Positions 27,175 through 33,125 of a stretch of DNA of 33,125 bases are shown in pieces. Location: positions 1-33,125 of the forward strand of contig JAGFJP010000110.1 of NCBI GenBank assembly GCA_024102665.1, read 5' to 3'. The stretch is from Thiogranum sp. (GTDB taxonomy: Bacteria > Pseudomonadota > Gammaproteobacteria > DSM-19610). How positions within the stretch are numbered: position 1 is the stretch's first letter; every line of letters begins with the position of its first letter. The position numbers were made by a program, and so were the translations under genes. A model generated the notes under the pieces. That model was not told the DNA's origin and searched no databases. It saw only the letters and a list, made by a program, of their open reading frames with translations.

Positions 27175-28341
27175 TCAGCGATCCGCGGGCGCATCCACGC
27201 AGAAGCGCTGGATCAGGTTGCGGATCAGTTCAATGGTCGGCGGTATGCGATCCTCGGAGAGAAATTCGTCGGGCTGGTGCGCCTGGTCGATGTCTCCCGG
27301 ACCGAGCACCACGGTATTGATGCCCATGCGGGTGAAGTAGGGACCTTCGGTGCCGAACGCGACCGCAGATGCGCTGTAGCCCGTCAGCTGTTCGGTGGCG
27401 CGCACGATTTCCGAAGCTGCCGGGGTTTCCATGGCCGGCGTTCCATCGAACAGCGGACGGCAACTGAGTTCCAGACCGGTATCTGCGATGACGCGCTGCA
27501 GCCGCGTTTGCATGGTCGCCCGCAAGGCATCGAGTTCCATGCCGGGCAGCGGCCGCAGATCGATGTGCAGTTCGCAATCCGCGCAAATGCGGTTGGGATT
27601 GTCGCCACCGTGAATGTGGCCCAGGTTGAGCGTCGGAAACGGTACCTTGAACAGCGGATTGCGGTTCTGCGCCTGCAGTTCGGCGCGCCAGCGCAACAGT
27701 TCGCCGAGCACCTTGTGCATGCCTTCCAGGGCATTGTTGCCGAGCGCGGGGTCGCTGGAATGCCCCGAGCGTCCGCGCAGGTGGATGGCTTCCATGAGAA
27801 TGCCCTTGTGCATGCGCACCGGTCGCATGCCGGTCGGTTCGCCGATCACCGCGTAACGCGCCTGCGGCCGTCGCGCGTCGACAAGCGCCTTGGCACCGTC
27901 CATGGAACTCTCTTCATCGGCGGTGGCCACAAGAACAAGCGGCTCGCGCATCTTTGCCGCGTCGAAGCCGCTTGCCGCCTCGATGGCGATGGCGAGAAAC
28001 GCTTTCATATCCGCGGTGCCGAGTCCGTACAGGCGCCCGTCGGCGCGCGTGAGACGGAACGGATCGTAGTTCCAGCGCCCCTCGTCGTACGGGACGGTGT
28101 CGGTGTGGCCGGCGAGTATCAATCCGCCCGGTCCGCTGCCCAGGGTCGCTATCAGGTTGGCTTTCCCGGGCCGGCCGGGTAACGGCATGATCTCGATGGC
28201 ATAGCCGAGTCCGTCCAGCCAGCCGGCCAGCAGATCGATGACCGGTCTGTTGCCCTGGTCCAGCCCGGGGTTGGCGCTGCTGACGGACGGCGTCGAAACC
28301 AGGCCGTCGATCATGTCCAGTAATGCGGGTGCCTTATGCAT
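27175..28341 (-). CDS. argE: acetylornithine deacetylase
   Basis: M20 zinc metallopeptidase that removes acetyl from N-acetylornithine to give ornithine. 388 residues (E. coli 383). The metal and catalytic residues are His79 and Asp81 in LAGHTDTVPYD, Asp111 in GLGTADMK, and Glu143-Glu144 in ATADEESSMDGA. The C-terminal GTEGPYF and LGPGDIDQAHQPDEF match ArgE. The frame stays open to 28440, but MHKAPALLDMIDGL from 28341 is the family-like start. Together with argA this gives the linear (deacetylase) arginine pathway and suggests the ArgJ cycle is not the only route. Confidence 0.93.
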   Translation of the reverse strand: MHKAPALLDMIDGLVSTPSVSSANPGLDQGNRPVIDLLAGWLDGLGYAIEIMPLPGRPGKANLIATLGSGPGGLILAGHTDTVPYDEGRWNYDPFRLTRADGRLYGLGTADMKAFLAIAIEAASGFDAAKMREPLVLVATADEESSMDGAKALVDARRPQARYAVIGEPTGMRPVRMHKGILMEAIHLRGRSGHSSDPALGNNALEGMHKVLGELLRWRAELQAQNRNPLFKVPFPTLNLGHIHGGDNPNRICADCELHIDLRPLPGMELDALRATMQTRLQRVIADTGLELSCRPLFDGTPAMETPAASEIVRATEQLTGYSASAVAFGTEGPYFTRMGINTVVLGPGDIDQAHQPDEFLSEDRIPPTIELIRNLIQRFCVDAPADR

Positions 28342-28545
28342 TCGCGGAAACCTGCATATCAATGTTTGCCACAAAGCTTCACAGTATACGTTTACCGCTT
28401 TGCTGAACAGTGGCGACGCGCAGCGGTCGCGGCGACACACCTGGTCGCTGCGCCGACCGGGTCGGGCAGGCGGTTTTCTTCCCGGGTGCGGTCATTGGCA
28501 ACAGACACCGCTCAAGAAGGTCTGCCGAGGCGTCGAAACACAGGC
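28342..28545. promoter_or_regulatory. divergent region argE / MotY-like gene
   Basis: 204 bp between divergent starts. TATAC at 28385-28389 is the most AT-rich spot; no correctly spaced sigma-70 pair is evident. The open frame continues upstream of the MotY-like gene through this region, but its translation is Arg-rich and precedes the signal peptide, so it is treated as non-coding. Confidence 0.3.
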
Positions 28546-29454
28546 ATGCCAAATTGTCGCGCAATCAATCTCCTGCTGCTGGCCGGTGTCGTCGGCGCGC
28601 TGTCCGCCACCACAGCGGGCGCGCAGCTCAAAATGGCTCACGCCTCCTGGGAACGCTCCAGCTGGCAGGTGGAAGCGAATTCGCAACAGTGCGCACTGAC
28701 GCACGATATTCCGCGCTTCGGCCAGGCGCGCTTTGAGCAGAGTCAGGGGCGCCGTCTGCAGTTCGCGATCCTGGCCGACCAGCCGCAGGCCGGCGGCGAC
28801 CCGGCCCGGGCGCATTCCGAATCGCCGCCCTGGCAACATCCGGTGGTGCGCCGCGCGCTGGGGGAATTCCCGGTGCAGCAGGGCAGGACACCATTGCGGC
28901 TTGCCGAAAAGCAGGCGCGGCGCATCTATCGCGAACTGGAGCAAGGCATGAAGCCGGTGTTTGAATTCAGCGACCGGAGCGACGGACCGGGTCCGGTGCA
29001 GGTGTCCCTGATGCCGGTGCGCTTTCGCCAGGCTCTGCAGGAGTTTCAGCACTGCGCCGCGAAGTTGCTCTACCTGGATTTTGAACCTGTCGGCGAAGAA
29101 ACGGTTCTGTTCGCCACCAACAGCGACCGCCTGACCCTGGCAGCGCGCCGGGTGCTCGAGAAAATTGCACTTGACCACCGCAGGCAGCCGAACTTCCGCC
29201 TGGTGCTGGGTGGACATGCTGACGAGCGCGGAGATGCTGCTTTCAATCTGGATCTGTCGCGGCGACGTGCCGAGGCCGTCGCGCACTACCTGCGCGCCAG
29301 GGGAGTGCCCGCTGCGGTGATCGAGACGCGGTTTTTCGGGGCAACGCTTCCCGCCGACCCGTCCCGCGGCGCGGATGCCTGGGCACGAAACCGCCGTGTG
29401 ACTGTCTGGATGGCGGAGACGTCGACAGACAGTGAGGTGCCGGACAACCTCTGA
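28546..29454 (+). CDS. MotY-like OmpA-family protein
   Basis: 302-residue exported protein. A signal peptide is visible (LLLLAGVVGALSATTAGA, cleavage near 26). The N-terminal domain (about 40-175) follows the MotY pattern: CALTHDIPRFGQARFE, later PVQVSLMPVRFRQALQEFQHC, with two cysteines 121 residues apart (Cys49, Cys170) suited to a disulfide. The C-terminal OmpA domain (about 185-290) has GGHADERGDAAFNLDLSRRRAEAVAHYL, the peptidoglycan-binding motif. MotY forms the T-ring of sodium-type polar flagella, but no flagellar gene is nearby and non-motility MotY-like homologues exist. The ATG at 28546 is chosen because it puts the signal peptide at the N-terminus. Confidence 0.82.
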   Translation: MPNCRAINLLLLAGVVGALSATTAGAQLKMAHASWERSSWQVEANSQQCALTHDIPRFGQARFEQSQGRRLQFAILADQPQAGGDPARAHSESPPWQHPVVRRALGEFPVQQGRTPLRLAEKQARRIYRELEQGMKPVFEFSDRSDGPGPVQVSLMPVRFRQALQEFQHCAAKLLYLDFEPVGEETVLFATNSDRLTLAARRVLEKIALDHRRQPNFRLVLGGHADERGDAAFNLDLSRRRAEAVAHYLRARGVPAAVIETRFFGATLPADPSRGADAWARNRRVTVWMAETSTDSEVPDNL

Positions 29455-29462
29455 TCAGGTCG

Positions 29463-30011
29463 TCAGTCTTTCACCGGCTTCTTGGCCAGCTTTCTCTGCA
29501 AGGTGCGCCGGTGCATGCGCAGTCTGCGTGCCGCCGCCGAGATGTTGCCCTCGCAGTCAGTCAGCACTTTCTGCAGATGTTCCCACTCCAGGCGCCTGAC
29601 CGTCAGCGGGCTGTCCGTCAAGACGACGCCGGCGTCGCCTGCAACCTTGTGCAGCGACAGCAGGATCTCGTCGGCGTCGGCCGGCTTCGCGAGATAATGC
29701 ACGGCGCCGAGCTTTATGGCTTCGACAGCGGTAGCAATGCTGGCGTAACCGGTAAGGATGACGATACGGGTGTTCTCGTCCATGGCATGCAGCTTTTCAA
29801 CCAGCACCAGGCCCGATTCCTGGCCGATCCTCAGGTCGATAACGGCAAATTCGGGTTCCTGCCGTTCGGCCGCCAGCAGCGCCTCGTCGATGTTGTGGGC
29901 CACACTTGTCGCGTAGCCGCGATCCGCAAGCGCATCGGCCAGCACTTCGCAGAACACGACGTCATCATCGACGATCAGCACCGACGGCAAAGTGTCCTGG
30001 ATGTAGTTCAC
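29463..30011 (-). CDS. regA: RegA/PrrA/RoxR-type response regulator
   Basis: 182-residue redox response regulator. The receiver domain (10-125) has the acidic pocket VDDD (14-17), phospho-acceptor Asp59 in VIDLRIG, Thr87 and Lys109. After a proline-containing linker comes a Fis-type helix-turn-helix (about 155-175, GNISAAARRLRMHRRTLQRKL), nearly the consensus for the RegA/PrrA/ActR family. The GTG start at 30011 overlaps the regB stop as GTGA; the long open frame upstream is the shadow of regB. The likely role is to activate or repress respiratory and redox genes. Candidate binding sites lie upstream of regB. Confidence 0.92.
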   Translation of the reverse strand: MNYIQDTLPSVLIVDDDVVFCEVLADALADRGYATSVAHNIDEALLAAERQEPEFAVIDLRIGQESGLVLVEKLHAMDENTRIVILTGYASIATAVEAIKLGAVHYLAKPADADEILLSLHKVAGDAGVVLTDSPLTVRRLEWEHLQKVLTDCEGNISAAARRLRMHRRTLQRKLAKKPVKD

Positions 30012-31270
30012 GTGCGTTGCGCCAGTGGCAATTGTATGCGCGTGCAGGTGCCGCCATCTTCGCGATCGAGCAGCGAAATCCGCCCGCCCAGGCGCTGCAC
30101 CGTTGCATGTGTCAGGAACAATCCCAGCCCCATGCCGTATTCCTTGTTGCTGCTCTGCTGGCTTCCCATCTGTGACCGGGCGCCGGGATGCAGGCCGGGG
30201 CCGCGATCGAGGATGTCGATATTGAGCCGCGTCGGGTTCCAGTCCGCATGCAGCAACAGCGGCGCGGCCGAGGCGTCTGCCGCATTGTTCAGCAGGTTGA
30301 TCAGGGACTGGTGCAAAGTGTATTCGTTGACGATGACCGCTTCGCGCAAGCCGCCTTTGATGGAGGTTTCCAGGTCCGGGTCGACGCGCTGCCTGCGCCA
30401 CTCGTCGATCACCTGGTCGAGAAAGTCACTGACTGCGACGAGGTTGCCGCTTTCGGCGCGCGCCTGGCCGGCCGAGGCCGAAATGATGGACAGCGCCTGC
30501 TTGCAGCGATCCACCTGGTCGCGAAGAATGCGCACCTTGCGTTTTGCCGGTTCGGGAATTTCGGCGCGCTCCAGTTCTTTTGCGATAATCGCCATGGTTG
30601 CCAGCGGTGTGCCGAGTTCGTGCGCGGCGCCGGTCGCCAGTGTGCCGAGCGCGACAAGGCGTTCGTCACGCAGGGTCTGCTCGCGCGCCTGCGCCAGCAG
30701 CAGATCGCGCCGTTTCAGCGTATTGGCCATGCCCACTACAAACCAGGCGATCAGCGCAGCGCTGAGCACAAAGCCGAACCACATGCCGAACACATGCTGG
30801 GTGAAATCCTTGCTGTGCTGCATGTGAGCGCTGTCTCCCAGCGGCAGGAAAAAAAACAGCAGCAGGGTGTAGCAGGCGGTCGTCAGTGCAGCCATCAGCC
30901 AGGTGGCGGCGGGGGAAAGCACCGTGGCGGTGATCACCAGCGGAATGAGGAAAAACCAGGCGAACGGATTGGTCGCGCCCCCGGTGAAATACAACACCCC
31001 CGCGAGCGCCATGACATCGATGGTCAGCTGCAGGAAAAACTCGCTGTCGCGGATGTGCCGTTGCCGCCGAACCAGCCGCCAGGTCCACAGGTTCAGCAGG
31101 CACAACAGGCCGATGATCATCAACAGCGGGCCCAGAGGAAGCGCAACGTCCAGCGCGAAATGAAGGGTCAGCAGCACCGCCAGCCCGCCTGCGATCAGGA
31201 GGTTGCGCAACACGAAAAGCCTTTTCAGATTGCGGGTGCTGCTGGCTTGCGTGGGACTGGATCCTGTCAT
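30008..31270 (-). CDS. regB: RegB/PrrB/RoxS-type redox sensor histidine kinase
   Basis: 420-residue inner-membrane kinase. About six hydrophobic segments (20-185) contain GGATNPF (97-103), the conserved quinone-binding motif of RegB. The H-box is GAAHELGTPLATMA with phospho-acceptor His217. The redox-box cysteine is Cys256 in DQVDRC, equivalent to the Cys of Rhodobacter RegB that forms an intermolecular disulfide. The ATPase part has NLLNNAADAS (N-box, about 325-334), DRGPGLHPG and MGLGLFLTHA. All residues needed for ubiquinone and thiol sensing appear intact. TAGAAT (31282-31277 on this strand) lies only 6 nt before the ATG and no ribosome binding site is present, so the message may be leaderless. 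Confidence 0.94.
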   Translation of the reverse strand: MTGSSPTQASSTRNLKRLFVLRNLLIAGGLAVLLTLHFALDVALPLGPLLMIIGLLCLLNLWTWRLVRRQRHIRDSEFFLQLTIDVMALAGVLYFTGGATNPFAWFFLIPLVITATVLSPAATWLMAALTTACYTLLLFFFLPLGDSAHMQHSKDFTQHVFGMWFGFVLSAALIAWFVVGMANTLKRRDLLLAQAREQTLRDERLVALGTLATGAAHELGTPLATMAIIAKELERAEIPEPAKRKVRILRDQVDRCKQALSIISASAGQARAESGNLVAVSDFLDQVIDEWRRQRVDPDLETSIKGGLREAVIVNEYTLHQSLINLLNNAADASAAPLLLHADWNPTRLNIDILDRGPGLHPGARSQMGSQQSSNKEYGMGLGLFLTHATVQRLGGRISLLDREDGGTCTRIQLPLAQRT

Positions 31271-31304
31271 GCGGCGATTCTAGCAGGTGCCTGTCGGGCA
31301 CGCT

Positions 31305-31334
31305 GCGGCAAATTGTCGCGTGGCGTTATGTCGC
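31305..31334. promoter_or_regulatory. tandem RegA/PrrA-type binding sites in the regB / outer-membrane-protein promoter
   Basis: Box 1 (31305-31319) is GCGGC-AAATT-GTCGC, a perfect match to the GCGGC-N5-GTCGC pattern known for RegA/PrrA/RegR regulators. Box 2 (31320-31334) is GTGGC-GTTAT-GTCGC, one mismatch, directly abutting and in the same orientation. They lie 35-64 bp before the regB start and 68-97 bp before the divergent outer-membrane-protein start, so either or both genes may be targets. Function is inferred; the match itself is directly visible. Confidence 0.65.
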
Positions 31335-31401
31335 ATTATCCGTCGACCCGGGGGGTGTTAGTGTCCGCTGGCGAGTCAAACCAATAAGAAAAGGGGGCGG
31401 G

Positions 31402-32403
31402 ATGAAAGTGAAGATAACGACAGCGGTGCTGTGTCTGCTGAGTCTATCGGCATATGCCGGAGGCGAACATTTGCATCATGTCGAACATTTCAGCCGCGCG
31501 CCCGCGGGTATCATGGGCGACCATGTGCATGCGCAGGGCGACTGGATGTTTTCCTATGGCTATATGCGCATGCACATGGATGGCATGAAGGATGGCGACG
31601 ACGACCTCAGTGACGCACAGGTGCTGAACGATTTCATGGTGACGCCATTGCGCATGGAGATGGAGATGCACATGTTCGGCGCCATGTATGCGGTGAGCGA
31701 TGAGCTCACGCTGATGGCGATGCTGCCGTGGGTGCGCAAGGACATGGACCACATCACGCGCATGGGGGTGAGGTTCACGACGCGCAGCGAAGGCGTCGGT
31801 GATATAAAGTTGGGCGGGGTATACGCGCTGGCGCGTGACGACAGCCGACAGCTGATGCTGAACCTCGCGGTCAGCGCACCCAGCGGAGACATCGACGCGG
31901 ATGACGACACGCCCGCCATGCGCGACGCGCAGTTGCCGTACCCGATGCAGCTTGGGTCGGGTACCTGGGATCTGCTCCCGGGGATGACCTGGACAGGTCG
32001 GGCCGGGCATTATTCCTGGGGCGCACAGGGGTTGCTGACGTTGCGCCTGGGAGAGAATGACAATGACTATACGCTGGGAAACCGCGCGGAAGTCAGCGCC
32101 TGGGGCGGCCGGCGGCTGTCATCTTCCTGGAGTGTCTCGCTGCGGCTGAGAGGCCAGGCCTGGGATGAGGTCGATGGCGACGATCCGCTGCTCAACCCGC
32201 AGATGGTACCGACCGCCAACCCCGAACTTCAGGGCGGCAGGCGCATCGACATGCTGGCCGGCGCAGCACTGGCGCTGCCCGCGGGCTTTTATGGCAACAG
32301 TCGTCTCGCGGTCGAGGCGGGAGCGCCGATTTACGAAAATCTGGATGGACCGCAAATGAGCGCAGACTGGACAGTGAACGCGAACTTGCAGCTGGTGTTC
32401 TGA
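31402..32403 (+). CDS. Met/His-rich outer-membrane beta-barrel protein, probably metal-related
   Basis: 333 residues. A signal peptide (MKVKITTAVLCLLSLSAYA) is followed by a His-rich start (GGEHLHHVEHF) and APAGIMGDHVHAQGDWMFSY. Residues 38-121 carry 16 methionines and several histidines, including MRMHMDGM and RMEMEMHMFGAM. The rest alternates like a beta-barrel (GVGDIKLGGVYAL, YSWGAQGLLTLRLG) and the protein ends in Phe, the usual Bam signal. Similar proteins sit near copper-handling genes and are annotated as transporters or MetA-pathway-like barrels; copper is thus a reasonable guess, not shown here. Ribosome binding site AAGGGGG at 31391-31397. Expressed divergently from regB across the tandem RegA-type boxes. 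Confidence 0.75.
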   Translation: MKVKITTAVLCLLSLSAYAGGEHLHHVEHFSRAPAGIMGDHVHAQGDWMFSYGYMRMHMDGMKDGDDDLSDAQVLNDFMVTPLRMEMEMHMFGAMYAVSDELTLMAMLPWVRKDMDHITRMGVRFTTRSEGVGDIKLGGVYALARDDSRQLMLNLAVSAPSGDIDADDDTPAMRDAQLPYPMQLGSGTWDLLPGMTWTGRAGHYSWGAQGLLTLRLGENDNDYTLGNRAEVSAWGGRRLSSSWSVSLRLRGQAWDEVDGDDPLLNPQMVPTANPELQGGRRIDMLAGAALALPAGFYGNSRLAVEAGAPIYENLDGPQMSADWTVNANLQLVF

Positions 32404-32466
32404 CACTGCCCGACAAAGTCGCCGCCTTGACAGGGACTGCGCCGCGTGCGGTGATATGATGCACGC
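32404..32466 (+). promoter_or_regulatory. upstream region of the Crp/Fnr gene
   Basis: This 63-bp gap holds a perfect palindrome CGAC-AAA-GTCG (32411-32421) and, just after it, TTGACA at 32427-32432, an ideal -35 hexamer. The best -10-like string, TGATAT (32452-32457), is 19 nt away, slightly long. The palindrome could be an operator; its flanks (GCCCG-ACAAA-GTCGC) only partly resemble the RegA-type box. Confidence 0.4.
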
Positions 32467-33125
32467 ATGGACCGGTCAACAGCTTTGCTGGACACATGGT
32501 TCCCCGGTACGGGGGCGGCGTTGCAAACGTTGCGCGCCCAGGTGCAGACCGTCATGGTTCCGCAAGACCGGATGGTGTTTCATCGCGGCGATCCCTGTCG
32601 CAACTATCTGGTGGTCACCGAGGGCTGCGTTCGCGTGCAGGTGCTCTCCCCGGGCGGACGCGAAGTGGTGCTGTACCGCGTCACCGACGGCCAGTCCTGC
32701 GTCATTACCACGTCCTGTCTCATCAGCAGCGAGGCGTACCCCGCCGAAGGTGTGGCGGAACAGGAAACCTCGGCGCTGGTGATACCGCGCAGCGCTTTCA
32801 ACCAGGCGCTGGGTTGCTCGGAGGCGTTTCGCCACTTCGTGTTCACCGGGCAGGGCCAGCGACTCAGTGATCTCATACAGCGAGTGGAAGACGTTGCTTT
32901 CGGCCGCGTCGACGCGCGGTTGGCGAAACATCTGCTGGATCGCTGTGTCAGCGGTGGCGGATCGGTCAATGTCACGCATCAGCAACTGGCCAGCGAACTG
33001 GGGACCGCGCGCGAAGTCATCAGCCGTCAGCTGAAGGTATTCGAGAGAAGCGGCTGGATCGCCGTGCACCGGGGAGCGGTCGAGGTTCTGCAGCCGCAAG
33101 CGCTGTCGCTGCTTCTGGAAGCATC
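32467..33125 (+). CDS. Crp/Fnr-family transcriptional regulator (3' end outside window)
   Basis: At least 219 residues; the frame is open at the window edge. The cyclic-nucleotide-binding-like domain (about 25-115) has VFHRGDPCRNYLVVTEGCVRVQVLS and GREVVLYRV. A cysteine-bearing GQSCVITTSCLIS (76-88) occupies the place where CRP binds the ligand phosphate. The C-terminal HTH (about 170-192) is HQQLASELGTAREVISRQLK. No N-terminal four-cysteine Fe-S ligand set is present, so this is not a classical Fnr. The subfamily with the CVITTSCL-type segment has no agreed signal; thiol or redox sensing is a possibility. An in-frame TGA at 32452 makes the ATG at 32467 the first possible one. Context with regBA suggests redox control. 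Confidence 0.88.
   Translation, partial: MDRSTALLDTWFPGTGAALQTLRAQVQTVMVPQDRMVFHRGDPCRNYLVVTEGCVRVQVLSPGGREVVLYRVTDGQSCVITTSCLISSEAYPAEGVAEQETSALVIPRSAFNQALGCSEAFRHFVFTGQGQRLSDLIQRVEDVAFGRVDARLAKHLLDRCVSGGGSVNVTHQQLASELGTAREVISRQLKVFERSGWIAVHRGAVEVLQPQALSLLLEA

Noticed and set aside
27163-28182. 339-codon open frame antisense to argE
   Set aside because: No domain pattern; argE has all metal and catalytic residues.

Overview
This window is a GC-rich (about 60-65 % by eye), gene-dense chromosomal segment of a gammaproteobacterium. The best evidence is gene order: folA, apaH, apaG, rsmA, pdxA, surA and lptD lie together as in E. coli; amgK-murU stands divergent from lptD as in Pseudomonas; lgt and thyA overlap; and argA and argE are neighbours. 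A RegB/RegA-type redox two-component system and a Crp/Fnr regulator suggest a respiratory, metabolically flexible lineage, perhaps a purple-sulfur or sulfur-oxidising relative. I cannot name the species. No tRNA, rRNA, insertion sequence, phage gene or CRISPR array is visible, so this is essentially core genome.

Layout. Positions 1-4.4 kb hold a PfkB sugar/nucleoside kinase (5' end cut off by the window), a SAM methyltransferase, a small RRM RNA-binding protein and a large DUF255 thioredoxin-like protein. Positions 4.5-7.2 kb hold a tightly overlapping GT2 / LAB_N / GT39 operon of the kind that decorates envelope lipids from a polyprenyl-phosphate carrier. Positions 7.2-10.0 kb hold rlmI-like, lgt and thyA. 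Positions 10.1-11.9 kb hold a PGPGW membrane protein divergent from an unusual class II aldolase with a C-terminal Dabb domain. Positions 12.0-20.6 kb hold folA (+) facing the minus-strand apaG-apaH pair, and the minus-strand lptD-surA-pdxA-rsmA-usp operon. These two minus-strand blocks are separated by a plus-strand insert carrying small unknown genes. One of those has a 33-codon upstream ORF that overlaps it. Positions 20.8-25.0 kb hold amgK-murU (peptidoglycan recycling) followed by a GCS2-type ligase and an M14 aspartoacylase-like hydrolase. Positions 25.0-28.3 kb hold cpdA, argA and argE on the minus strand. Positions 28.5-33.1 kb hold a MotY-like OmpA protein, the regBA pair, a Met/His-rich outer-membrane protein and the start of a Crp/Fnr regulator.

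The most interesting signals are these. (1) The 131-bp divergent promoter between regB and the Met/His-rich outer-membrane protein contains two back-to-back RegA/PrrA/RegR-type boxes, one a perfect match to GCGGC-N5-GTCGC. (2) One polypeptide fuses a class II aldolase to a Dabb domain. (3) A short ORF overlaps, by ATGA, a small exported protein of unknown function inside the otherwise conserved rsmA-apaG junction. (4) A GCS2 amide-forming ligase sits next to an aspartoacylase-like amide-cleaving enzyme. I see no wholly new defence or mobile system here; most of the window is ordinary housekeeping.
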